A DNA stretch of 64,000 nt from Poronia punctata (Eukaryota; Ascomycota; Sordariomycetes; Xylariales; Xylariaceae): contig MU401459.1 in the NCBI GenBank assembly GCA_022579005.1, positions 62,001 to 126,000 of the forward strand. The letters run 5' to 3'. A program made the position numbers and the translations under genes. Under the pieces are notes generated by a model. The model did not search any database. It had not been told where the DNA came from and worked only from the letters and a program-made list of their open reading frames with translations. Shown piece after piece: positions 1-12,444 of this stretch; position 1 is the first letter of the stretch; each line of letters begins with the position of its first letter.

Positions 1-1704
1 TTAATACTATTACTTAAAATAAGAGATTAACTTTAAAAGGTAGCAAAGTATTATATTTTAATTAAAAAAAGGCGTAAGTATTAAAAGTTTATTATAAAAC
101 TTTAATATTTATATTTAAACTAGCTAAGTAAAATTATTTAAAAACAATAAATAATAAATAAGCGTAAAACAAGACTAATTTAATTTTTTTTAAAAGCTTT
201 TTTACTTTTTACTTTTTTTTTTTACTTTTTTTGCTTAAGTATTAGCAGCATGCTGCTAACTTTAACTACTATAAGCTTTATAAGCATTATAATTATTACT
301 ATATACTTTTTATTAAAAAGTGCTAGGACTTTAAAAACTAATAGTAATATTTTAAGCTAAAATAAGCTTTTTATTATTTACTGTAAGCTTGTTAAGCTTT
401 GCGTTTTTAACTTTATAACTTTTTAGCTTAAGTATTTAAAATATAATATTTTGTATTTTTTTTAAAAATACTTGCTACTAAATATTTTTTTTAAAATAAA
501 AGTAAATAATACGCTAGTAAGGATTATTATGTTAACTATTTAAGGTATTAATATACTTATATAACTTTTTTACTTTTTAAAATAAAGTTAAATACTTATA
601 AGCATTAAAAATAAAGGTAAAATACTTATTTAATTTTTAGTAGTTACTTTTACTTTAAGCATTGTAAATAAAGCGTTAATATATAATATAACTTAAGTAA
701 AAAGTAGGTAATAAGCTTAGCTAGTAGTATAACGTAAGTAAAAACGGTAATTTAAGTTAGCTATATTATAATAACTAATTTTAAAAAATAAATAAATAAA
801 ATTGCATATTATAGCTAAAAGATAATTAGCGTATAAAATATTTTAATAAGTACCTAGTTATAATTTAAGTATAACCTTTTGCTTTTTTTTATAAATAAAA
901 AAGCAAGCGTTTTAAAAATAGCTTTATTAGCACATAAAAGCTAATTTAAAGTGCATAGCTTTATATAATTATAATATAAAATATAATTTTTGTTTATATT
1001 AAACTTGCTAAATTAAATATTATTATTGCTATTATTATTGCTTTTTTTATTAAAACTAAAGCTAATAAAAATAAAAGTATTTAAACTAAAGCTAATAAAA
1101 GCAAAAGCATTAAAAATAATTTATAAAACTTATAGCTATTTATTAAGCACTAAATTTAAACTAGTGTTAAATAACGTATTTAAGCGTTGCTTTAGCGCTT
1201 ACTTTTTTTTTACTAAGCTAAGAGTATGTAATAAAACAATATATATAAAAAAAGAAAACTTTAAAAAAAAACCTTAACTAAAAATAAGAAAACTGCGCTT
1301 AAAAGCTTTTTATAGCTTTTAAGCAATAGCTTTTTTTTTTAGCATAAAGAAAACTTTTTAATAAAATAAGCAACTATATAGCAAAAGTAAATTAATATAG
1401 TTAAATAAAAAGGCAAGCATTATAATATATTAAAAATGCTTTAACTTACTATATAAAACTTTTATAATAATTTTTATTATAAAAACAAATATAAGGCAAA
1501 AAACGTGCTTTTAATTAAAAAATATAATAAGTTATAGCTTATAATGCTAACTAAAATAAAGTATGTATTTTTTTTGCGCGCTAAAGCTTTTTATTTCTTT
1601 TTAAACTTAATTAAGAAGTTTATAGTACTAAGGTATTGCTTATTTGCACTAGTGCAAAAAAAAGATTAAAAATTAGATTAAATGCTATAAAAAATATTAT
1701 AGTA

Positions 1705-1900
1705 AAGATAAAAAGAGTATTTATAATATTATTTAGTTGCTTGCTAGCAACTTATACTTTAAATAAAAGTATAAAAGTATTTGTAGTATTATTTAATTGC
1801 TTACTAGTAATTAACGTTTTAAGCAAAAGTATAAAAGTATTTATAGTATTATTTAATTGCTTGCTAGTAATATTTTTATTTATAATATTTTTAAGCTGCT
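1705..1900. repeat. 60-bp tandem repeat, about three copies
   Basis: Roughly three copies of a 60-bp unit lie in tandem inside the AT-rich block. Because 60 is a multiple of three, the plus strand stays open and would encode a repeating hydrophobic peptide containing KSIKVF and LFNCLLV. I read this as a minisatellite with a chance open frame, not as a membrane protein gene. Confidence 0.6.
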
Positions 1901-3299
1901 TGCTAGTAGCTTTTTTTATATTGTTTTACTAACGTTAATAAATATAATGTATTATAAGATTACTTTTGCTTAATAAATTAAACGGTAAAGAAATAGGTAA
2001 CTAGGCTATACGCTTTGCTTACTATTTAGTACGCTTTAAAATATAAGTAGCGTTTATATTAGCAAAGGTATTATATATAAATACTATGCTAAAAGTAACT
2101 TTTATTATTAAAAAAAGCATAAGCGTTATATAAAAAAACAGCAAATTGTAAACTTTAGTATAAAAAATATAAAAAGTAATTATAAGCACTTTAAAAGCTT
2201 GTTTAAATATAACAACTTTTTTATAAGTATTAAAATTATTATTTAAATGCTTATTAGCTTTTACTATAAAGGTTTAACTAATAGTAGCAACTTTTAAATA
2301 AGCATTTATATTATTATTAAAATGCTTGTTTTTTAATACTTGCTTTGTAAAGCTTTTTTTATAACGTAATTAGTTTTGCTTTTTTTTAAATAATAAGCTA
2401 AAGACTATATTAAACGTAAGCATAAAATGCTTTAATAAAGGCAAACTTGCAATTAAAATAAGTTAAATAAGTATTATAAGTAATATAAAAAAGCTTATAA
2501 GCATACTAGCTTTATTTTTTTTATAATAAAGTATTATAAGAGCTAAGTTGCGCTTGTTTATGCTATAAAAGTTTTTTATATAGGCCTAGGCTAAAAAGGC
2601 AGCAAATTTTTTTATATTAAAGTTTATATTTATATGCTTAGCTATAGCTTAAAACTTTTTTTTTAACTAATAAACTATTTATATACTAAAAATAAGTTTA
2701 AATTTTATATTATATATTATAAAATAGCGTAGTAAGCATTAAACAAAAAAAAAGATATGCGTATTACTTATTTTATAATTAAAAAGTATAATAACGTTTT
2801 AAATACTTTAAAAATTAATTAAAAACTAATGCTTACGCGCTAGAAAGTAGTAATAAGTATGTAAAATAAAAAAATGTAAAAGCGAAAATGTAAAGAAAAA
2901 AAGGTTAGGAAATTTAAAAAAGTATTTAAGCTTATAAAGGTATTAGCGTAAGCAAAGTAAATAAATAGCAAATATAACTAAGCACTATAATATAATATAA
3001 AATATTTAAAAGTACTTAGTTTAAATGTAAGTATATTTAATATATTTATAAGCTTATATAGACAATAAGGTATTAAAGTACTTAATTATTTTAACTTATT
3101 TTAACTATTATATATTATAACGCATTTTTAAATATGCACTTATATTTAAAAAAAACCTAAAAATCGCTAGCATTTATATAATTACTAATACTTTATAATT
3201 ATTATAACGTATTTTAAATACGCAAACGTATTTAAAAATTAGTTTGCATATGCTAATGTTATTATTTTATTTATAACAATTTCTTTTTATTTACTTATA

Positions 3300-4260
3300 T
3301 TATTTTGCTAGTTAACATTTAAAGCTGTTTATAATAGTTAGCTTTAGATAGGGGGTATATAATAAATAAAGCATATGACTTAGATTTAAAGGTATTAGAA
3401 GTACTTTAGGTAACTAGGTATATAGTAACCTTATTTTAAATAAAGTAAGATATGCTGCGCATATTTTAAACTATTATATAATATGTACTTATACCTAAAA
3501 GGTATTGGAAATATATAAAGCACCTTAGACCTAGTTAAATACTTTTATAGATTATAGTTAATTATATTAAATTTTTAAGCGTATGGTTTTACTTTTAATG
3601 CTTTGCACTTATTCTAATTCACTCTGTTTGCTGCAACTTATTATTAGATATTTAATATTAGTTTTAAAAGGTTATTAACGTTTTTTTTAGCTTAGGTTAA
3701 AGTTTAAAAATAAAACGTAAAAGGGCCTCTTTTATTTTCTTTTATTTAACGCTTTTAAAAATATTTTTAAAAGTAAAGCTAGCCCTAGTATTAGCTATAA
3801 AGTTAATAAATAGTAAAAAATTAGCCTTAATAATATCTTTATATTTTAGTATATTTAAAAGTTTATTATATAAAAGCGCTGCCTATATAGTTTAGTTAAA
3901 CGTTTTAATAAAATTAGCTTATATAGCCTTAATATTAACAAGTTTTAAAATATATATATTAAAAAATAATAACATTAAATATCTACATTTATTTATTACT
4001 TACCTTTATTATTATTAAAATTTACTACAAAAAAATTGTTAAGCTTAATTAAGCTTGTTTTTATCTTTTTAAGTATATTCTTAAAAGGCATATTTACGTC
4101 CTAAAATCTATCGTCAATAAGTCTATTATTGCCAGGTCCTTTAAAAGAGTTACTTATAATAACATCGTTAGCCTAAAGACTTAGTACATTATTGTTATAA
4201 GCAGTGCTGTTAATCTGTTGCTTTTGTTTAAAAAGTTAACTTATATAACGCAGCATTATA
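3300..4260 (-). pseudogene. Less-mutated island with an interrupted unidentified frame
   Basis: TC and GA dinucleotides, elsewhere nearly absent in this block, reappear here (for example 4,095-4,190 and 3,600-3,640), so this part is younger or less mutated. On the minus strand one frame reads for long stretches broken only by TAA and TAG, as expected when CAA and CAG codons are hit by RIP. Near 4,090-4,160 it includes the peptide GPGNNRLIDDRF. I do not recognise the family. A degenerate transposon protein is likely, but this is inference. Confidence 0.35.
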
Positions 4261-7200
4261 AAAATATATCTGCTTATTACTTTATTTAAAAAAGATTTTT
4301 ATAGTAATATAAAGGTTAAAAGCATATATACCTTTTAAATATATATAAAATAAAAAAAAAACAACTTATAATAACTATTTAATAGTTTATTTTTAATAAA
4401 AACTTTTAGTACTTTATTTTAAGTATTTACTTAATAAAGGTCTTATTAAAGTTAATAAAAATCCTATTAACATTTTATTAAGCTAATAAGTGCTTTATTA
4501 TTAGTATATATTATTATTGCTGCTAGTAGTTATAAGTATATACTTTTATACTTTTATATTAACATTTTTAACTATTAAGCACAAATACTAAGAAAATTTT
4601 CTATTTTGCTTCCTTTTTTTTTTAACCTTTTTATTTTTTTTTTTTTATTTTTACTTTACTTTATACTTATAATATCTACTATTTCTTTATTATAGTTTTT
4701 TTACTAATATTGCTTTAAACTTTTAAGCTTATATGCTTATATATTAAAGTAAATATAATTTTACTATTATTAAAAATGCTATACGCATATTTTAATAGTA
4801 ATATATATATAATACCTACTTTTAGCTTAATTTTAATAAATATTAAAGCAATATTAACTATAAAAAAAACTATAATAGTAGCACTAGCTATAACTTGCTA
4901 CTAAACAACTTTTAAGCTTTTATTAAATAAACGCTAGTGCTTTTTTTAATTTTTAGCCTAAGCCTTTTAACGTTAACTTAAAATATAACTAAATTATTTT
5001 AAACTAAAATCCTTTGCTTAGCTACTATTTTACTTAAACTTATTTACGCTTATAATCTAGTTAGCTATATAAGCTTTAGCAATTTTAAGCAAGTAAAAGC
5101 TTTATATTTTTTATTTTTAATAGTAATATTTATAATATTTTTAATTTTAGCTTATGCTTAAAGCAACATAGCCTCTTACGCTTACTAACTTTGCTACTAC
5201 TAATACTGCTAGTGCTACTACTAGCAATATTAATTTACTTACTACTATAGTAGCTTATAATAACAAATCTAACCTTTTTTATACCTTACGTTTACTTACT
5301 ATGCTTATATAAAGTAGTACTATATTTAAAAGTTTTAAAAAAACTAGTTATAGCATTAAAAATATATATCTTAACGCTTTCCTTTTTTTTTATTATAAAT
5401 TATTTATAAAAGTTGCAAATATTAATATGCTTTATATTATTTATATTTAAGTAGCTAACCTAAATTTACTTAGTTTAAATACTACTAAAAAGTTTAAGCT
5501 AATTATTAACTATAAAGTTTATAAGATAATTTTAATTTATTTTTTAAGTAAACTTACTTACTTGCTTTTTAAAACGCTGTTTTTTAATATAAATATAAAC
5601 TTTTAAACTTTTAATAACTACTATAACTATGCTTTTAATATTTATTAAACATTTAAGTATAAGATCTTTTAAGTTAGCACTTATATAAGTAATTTAACTT
5701 TTATTAAAAATAAATAATTTAATACTAATATAAAGTTTTTTAAAAAATTACTATAAACTAGTATTGCAATTTTAGCTAAAAGCACTTTTTTATTAACTTT
5801 ACTAAAAGCTATAATACTTTTGCTATTAAAGCAAAAATAAAAAAATAAATATATATTTAACTTAAAAATGCTAATATTTTTAAAACTATATTTTATTATG
5901 TTTAGCTAGTTATTAACTATAAAGCAACATATAATAATAAAATAAATTTTCTTTTTTATTACTTTAAAGTTATTGCTTATATTATATTAGTAGTAGTAAA
6001 AAAAGTATATTTTATTAAGCATTAATATAATAAAAACTTTAATAGCTTATTTATTACTTAGAAACATAGTATAAAAAACTAAAAAAAAGCTAAAAATTAT
6101 TATAAAAATATTAGCAATACTTTTAAAGCTTTAAGCGCTTTTAAATATTTTAACTAAATAAAGCTTAGTAATATTACTTAAAAAAATATAACTTAGCTTA
6201 TTAAAGCAACTAGTAAGCATTAGGCCTTTTAAATTCTTAAAAGTGCTATTATTTTTAATTTACCTCCTTTTAGTACTTAAGCTAAATAATAATAATAATA
6301 TTTGCTTAAACCTTTAGCTAAAAATAAAAATATTTACAATATATTCTTAAAGCAATTAAAATATAAAAGCTATAGCAGTTAAAAAAATGCTTTTTATTAT
6401 TTAAGCTTTTTAATATAATCTTTATTTATATTTAATATTTATAAAAAGCATAGTTTAAATATAAACTTTTATTTTATATAGTTATTAGCAGCCTTATTAC
6501 TAGTTACTTTATAGTTGCTAGTAGCTTTATTACTAGTTACTTTATAAGTACTAGCTACTTTTTAGTTATAAGCTGCTTTATAGTTGCTAGGTTTATTATA
6601 GCTACTAGTTTTATAACAGCGTTATTATAAAGGTCTGCTTTTTATTAATATATTATTTAGTTTTATAAAGCGCTTTTCTTTTTTTTTAGCGTTTAATAAC
6701 AACGTGCCCTTTATTTAACAAATCCTAATTTAATAAGCATTAAAACAACAACTTGCTGCTTAGCAGCAATAAGCGTAATAATAAGTATAAAAACCCTCTT
6801 AATAGCTTAAACGTTTAACTTATTATAATATTAATAGCAATAATACTACTTAGCAATAATGCTAATACTAGTTCTTACTAAATAAAAAAAGTAATAATAA
6901 AAATAAAACTATTAATATGTTTTTTAAATTAAAAAAAACTTTTAATATATTATTTAAATTAAAAAACTCTAAAAATAGTCCTTTTAAAATAATACTCTAG
7001 CATATTAAACGCTAACAAGCTAAGTATTATTAATAAAACTATATTATAAGTTTATTATAAAGTAAAGGCATAAAAATAAGCTTCTTTTTTTTATTTTATA
7101 TATAACCATATTTAATAAAAGTATTAAGTAAATTAACTTAGTTTAAAAATTATAGTAAACTATAGTAAACTTTAATAAAGGTTATATAAATTAGCTTATT

Positions 7201-7600
7201 AGCATTTATAACTATTACCTTTTTACCTTAAAATTTTTTTTTATTTTTATATTAATTTATTACTTAATTATTTTAATGCTAAATAATATAAATATAACTT
7301 TTTAAGTAATTAATTATTAAAATAAAAAAGTTTTGCTACTAATTATATTTTTATAAAGTTATAGCGCTTAGTTATAATAAGTATAGTGTGCTCTCTTTAC
7401 TAAATCTACTAACCCCTTAAAAAACAAGATCTAAGGTACCCTTATAAGTAATTTAATTAAAAAAGTACATATAAATCTATAACCGTTATTAAATTTACAA
7501 TAGCTATAAAATCTATAACGCTTATTGCCATTTTATAACGCTTACAACTATTGTAAATTCCTTCAATCTCCTGGTACAGTATATTTATAAACCCTGCCCC

Positions 7601-8636
7601 AGCTGGAGTGAAAGTCGAATTTCACATCACGGAAGTAACAATATGATTAAATGTGAAGAGAGGAAAGCAAGTCCAAAGTATATATATCCATGTCTCAATA
7701 ATAAATCATGTTCAACTTTCTGCAATTGTTTGTTTGGCTTTAAGGGGGGGGGCAAAGGAAAGGAAAGTTCCACCTTCAAAATATTTCACAGCTACCTAAC
7801 AGGTACACAGTATTACCGTGTGTTTAGAACTGTGCTCTTCTTATATGTACTCGTACGTATGAAATTGCCCTAGGGGTCTTTTGGTATTTATGTGAAGATT
7901 ACCTAAGTACTTACTCTTATACCTAGGAGTTTAAGAGTATTGACGGTAGCCTTAGGTAAGGTACCTAACCTAGGCTACCTTACATACACGTTCCTCATAA
8001 ACTAAGGGACCTAGATATAGCCAAGGGTTAATCGTTTTGAGTCTTTGAGAACATCTGATCTGATTCTCATAACAAAAAATTATGTGTGTATTTTTACTCG
8101 TCTACGTTATCTCAAGTCAAGTGCTCTTTTTTGTTCTTCTAGCTAGCTATATGACTGACACAGTCAAAATCGCCTCTCGGCTGACTTTCATAGCAGCTGC
8201 TAAGGTTATATAACGTACGTGTACGTGTATAAACAAGCAGCAGGCAATAGGTGCACCTACTCGTACATAAGTACATATAAAATTTTAAGAAATGAACGTC
8301 CGCTTCCAGTCTCTTGGCAGTGAAAACAAAAAGTTGTTGGAGGTGTGTCACGCCCCACGTCTGATTGGTCAACATCTCATTAGGTAGGTCCACAATAGGT
8401 AGCCCGCCTCCCAATGTCTTGTAAGTCCGATACCTACCTACCTACTGCAATAAATACCATAGCCATTCATATTTTATATGTATCTAGGAAAGAACTATCC
8501 TCCTATTTGTGCTTTCCCAGATGATAGGTATAAGCTGAGAATTAATCACATATATATTTTTGATATTAATATTAATATAAAAGTCATATTCACACTCTAC
8601 TCAGACTACGGTTTCCGACACTCTGCACAGTTCATC
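7601..8636. other. Gene-free stretch upstream of the arsenite transporter
   Basis: Composition becomes normal here, but no convincing gene is visible. The stretch contains several TACCTAGG-like words (for example 7,900-7,990) and two copies of the octamer TACTCGTA, at 7,848-7,855 and 8,258-8,265. The last 600 bases should contain the promoter of the transporter starting at 8,637. No TATA box stands out in the AT-rich run. Confidence 0.5.
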
Positions 8637-10230
8637 ATGGCAGACAAAACAACAAGTCGTGACTACGACGATTCATCAGGGATTCCCTCCCAAGCTGATG
8701 TCGAAAAGAATACAACAAAGACAAAGAGCACATCGAATCCAGATATCGAAAATCAAAATGTCTCCAGGAATCCGAACCCTCAGACAGATAAAGGAAAACA
8801 ATCCACGTTCAAGTCTCTTGGTTGGCTGGATAGATTCCTCGCCGTCTGGATATTGCTCGCCATCGTACTCGGCATATTATTGGGCAACTTTGCGCCGAAT
8901 ACGGCAGAGGTGCTTGATCGGGGCCGGTTTGTAGGCGTTTCTATACCTATAGGTATGTCTCACGTCTTTCTTTTCCCTCCTTTAATCTTTGTTTCTATTC
9001 TTTCTGTTTCTTTTGGTGTTGGGTGTGGGGTTTCGTGATATTATGATTTGAAGACGGGCGTTGAAAAAAAAAAATGGAAGAAAAAATGGACGAGAATGGA
9101 ATAGATATGCTGACTTGAGGTGCTTCAATCAAAAAGCCGTGGGTCTACTCGTCATGATGTATCCCATACTCTGCAAAGTACGCTTCGAGGCACTGGTCGA
9201 CGTGTTCTCGCATCGCGGCATCTGGAAACAGATTGGGTTCAGTGTATTTGTTAACTGGATCGCGGCGCCCTTTCTGATGGTGAGTAACCTAGCATAACTC
9301 CATCTTTCCCCTCCATAACTTGATTATGTTTTACCCCGTAATAGGTAGTGTACAGGGAATTTTAAAAGCTAACACCAAAGGTTAACTAGCTCGCACTCGC
9401 ATGGGCAACTTTGCCTGACCAGCCGGATCTCCGTACAGGATTGATCTTAGTGGGATTGGGTCGGTGTATTGCCATGGTAAGTTGAGTCTCCCGCAACTGG
9501 CTGAACATAGATGTCTTTATGAAAAACATGGAAGAAAACGATATGGAAAAGATGGCTAATAAGTAAAAATTAGGTCTTGATTTGGACAGACCTCGCCGGC
9601 GGGGACGGGGAGTACTGTGCCATCCTCGTAGCCATCAACTCGATTCTACAGATCGTCCTGTTTGCCCCTCTAGCCGTCTTCTTCATCCGCGTCATCAGCG
9701 GCGCCTCTGGCCAGCTAGACGTCCCCTACGAGGTGGTAGCCACGAGTGTAGCCGTGTTCCTGGGCATCCCCTTCGGCGCCGCCTTATTATCGCGCTTCGC
9801 ACTACGGCGACTCGCCGGGCCGGACTGGTATCAGCACGTCTTCCTCCGCTTCGTGGCGCCATGGTCGCTCATCGGCCTGCTGTACACCGTCGTCGTGTTA
9901 TTCGCCTACCAGGGCCGGCAGGTTGTGCACCAGATCGTGTCCGTCGTGCGCGTCTCCGTTCCGCTTCTTCTGTACTTTGTCCTCGTCTTCTTCCTCGCCT
10001 TATGGGCGACGCATCGTGCCGGCTTCGGCTATAAGCTTGGTTGTACGCAGAGCTTCACTGCCGCCAGCAACAACTTTGAGTTGGCTATCGCTGTGGCCGT
10101 TGCCGTATACGGGCCTCACAGCGACCAAGCCCTGGCTGCTACCGTCGGCCCCTTGATTGAGGTCCCGGTTCTGTTGGGTTTGGTGTATGTCGTCAAATGG
10201 ATCGGAAAGAGATGGAACTGGGAAGACTGA
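8637..10230 (+). CDS. acr3: Arsenite efflux transporter, Acr3 family
   Basis: Acr3 proteins are plasma-membrane carriers of the bile/arsenite/riboflavin transporter superfamily that expel arsenite (and antimonite in some species) using the proton gradient. Four exons are inferred: 8,637-8,952, 9,137-9,279, 9,390-9,476 and 9,574-10,230. They join in frame to 400 residues, close to the roughly 400 usual for fungal Acr3. The start was chosen because the hydrophilic N-terminus leads directly into the family block LDRFLAVWILLA. Recognisable family segments are GLLVMMYPILCKVRFEAL, GRCIAM, GGDGEYCAILVAINS and GCTQSFTAASNNFELAIA. Cys118, Cys197 and Cys339 lie at positions matching the three conserved cysteines of yeast Acr3. 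About ten membrane segments are evident. All introns have GT-AG ends, with GTATGT, GTGAGT and GTAAGT donors. No arsenate reductase or arsenic regulator gene lies beside it. The gene sits only about 1 kb from an AT-rich block but is itself undamaged. Confidence 0.93.
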
Positions 10231-12444
10231 GCGTTGGAGCAAAAGCTTTTGATTGAAATGTGATTAATTATATGTGGCCCCAAATCTCATCCTCGTCTAC
10301 AGTGTCGAAGTTGGGCATAAACCACGATAGTGTCAGTTCTAACGCGACAAGAATTAAGACTCAAAGTCATGCTGGATTATACTGCCATGATCGTCGGGGC
10401 AAAATGTCAAAGGGGCTAAAATTAGCACCTAGATAGATGATGCTTGGTGGAACGGGTGGGACCGGCGAACCGTGATGCTGGTCGTCACGGGGGGGTTTCC
10501 ACTGCCCAGTGTGCCAGTATACCTACTCGAACACAAACGGTAGGTCAGCATAAATATACAGCCAGTAGTCTAGACAGAAGTGGTACGCACCCGGCGGGGA
10601 GTCAATGATGCATCACTTACAAACACGAGTAACGGCCTTATGCAGGAAGCCGTATCTGTTTTGACGTGTCGCTCTAGGTAGCGCAAAATTGTGACCGGTC
10701 GTCCCCGGCGGAATAAAGGAACGAGAGATCGGCCAGGAAACGTCCGGGGGCCAAAGATGATAAACGTTGATAGCTACGCGTCTGGCATACAGTGCCTAAC
10801 GCGAGTGGCTACTTGGGTGCCTTAGTTATCTGTCACCTTCCTACCCTTATGGACAGACTAGTTTGCCTGACTGCAAGTCACTGGCGGGGGACCAGAAAGA
10901 GGGAGAGACTGGATATAAATACCTGAAAGGAAAAGTTCCTGTTCCAACAACCACCAACGACTAGGTATAGCTCAGCTATCGCGTACTTACTAACCTAAAG
11001 AGCATCATATGTCAGGAGAGTGACACGTCCAGTCGTGACAGCGCGGTCCGGTTATTCCAGATGAGCACAGGGGGGTGGGTACGTGTGATAGATTGGCGAA
11101 GCCCTACCATACCTGTCATCCGACTTCACCCTGGGCCTTCGAATTTACCATCACGGGTATGCCGCCCCTATTATATGAAAGTGGCTCCATCTCGGTACCT
11201 AGTTGGTCCTCTTGAAGGGTCACATCACCGCACCTTGGCTCGCTTCTCGTTTGCGCCTATGTACCGTCAGAGGACGAGTTGCCGGGCAAGGTTCCGGCAA
11301 TGCCGCCGCCAATAGGGCTGCAACGTTCCTGCAATGTTCCAGCAATCCAGTGCATGGCCCTTTTTCGCCTTTGTCATACTGTGATACGGTGATGTGCTAC
11401 AGCACCCGTCAGTCGGCCTTTTCGAATCCAATGACGAACCGGCCACGGCTCATGGGACCCCTACGCGGCAGAATATAAGCCCGTACCACAATGACAATGT
11501 CTCCGAGTAGGTATCCAGGCACCCAGGGTGGGTCCAGTAGAAGCCGTAATGTTTTTTTTATTTTTTTTTAAACTTGAACATCCTGGCCAGGTCCCATCTG
11601 GCCGTTCAAGGTAGGGTTCAGTTCTGTATCCGTATCTCCATATCACGGATTATCTCGAGCCATTAAAGCTGTGCAGGCAACGGAGCGAGATTCAACACAG
11701 CGAGCTTACCATGACCACATCTTTTCTGTAAGTAAGGCAGAGGTTAGTGCACAAATATGGAGGGACTTTCATACGCCTTTTCTCGCTTCATATATCCCGC
11801 AGCAGCCCAGTTTCCAAGCCTTTACAACCCCTTCGTGCTTGTCCTCTTTTGGCTGTTATAACCTCTGTGGCTTGTCATGACGAAACCGGCTTCGGGTACC
11901 TGGCTCTGGTAGTATGGAAACTTGCATCTTCGGGCCACGATCCTGTGTTTTCCGTCAACTTACCCCTTCCAATATGCCCGCCTCGAATTCCACATTCACA
12001 GCAATATCCGGGCCTCACTAGAAAAACGACGGCTTGAAGCTCAAATTCTCCCTCATGACGACCTACAATGCTTCTTAGAAACACAGCCAACCACAATTTC
12101 GGATGCCAACACCCGATGCCGCCTGAGGCGTAACTAAAAAAGAAAACGGCATTTAGCTGTTGATGCCTTGTGAGACTCATTCTCGAGTTGAATCCAATCA
12201 ACACCGTCAAGCGTTGTCGCACTGACGTGCTTATCCGTGGACGACCATATCGCAAAGATCGAATTGACTATGATGGTGCCGCCGGCGAAGCCAGTGAGAG
12301 GATTGGCAGCCCACGAGACAATGGACCAACACTACACCGTCGATTAACGGGGTTGTGATCTATAAGACTGGTCGTTATATTCCCGGACGGTTGTGAGATT
12401 TCCATTATCGAACGAGTCAGGCCCCGGTTACCTGATACCTAATA
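10231..12444. other. 2.2-kb intergenic region without a recognised gene
   Basis: Several short open frames occur on both strands, the longest 126 codons on the minus strand at 11,875-12,255, but none shows a recognisable domain or plausible splice partners. A TATA-like word (ATATAAATA, near 10,913) lies here without a gene obviously following it. Small repeats of the words GGTTCCGGCAATG and GTTCCTGCAATG occur near 11,288-11,350. Confidence 0.5.

Larger units (their letters stand above)
1..7600. repeat. AT-rich, RIP-degraded block (left edge of window)
   Basis: This stretch is overwhelmingly A and T, with stop codons dense in all frames and no intact gene. The remaining C bases are almost always preceded by A or G, and TC/GA dinucleotides are rare, which is the trace of repeat-induced C-to-T mutation. 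Composition returns to normal between about 7,380 and 7,620. A less-mutated island lies near 3,300-4,260. A short tandem repeat lies near 1,705-1,900, and degenerate repeats built on the words CTAGTTACTTTATA and GCTAG lie near 6,480-6,640. The original elements cannot be named from what remains. Confidence 0.85.

Noticed and set aside
1026..1932. Two open frames (83 and 98 codons) in the left AT-rich block, the second with repeating hydrophobic motifs
   Set aside because: Composition is fully RIP-like. The second frame stays open only because the underlying tandem repeat has a period divisible by three. No start context or domain is present.
11875..12255. 126-codon minus-strand frame
   Set aside because: It has no recognisable domain, no good start context and no splice partners.
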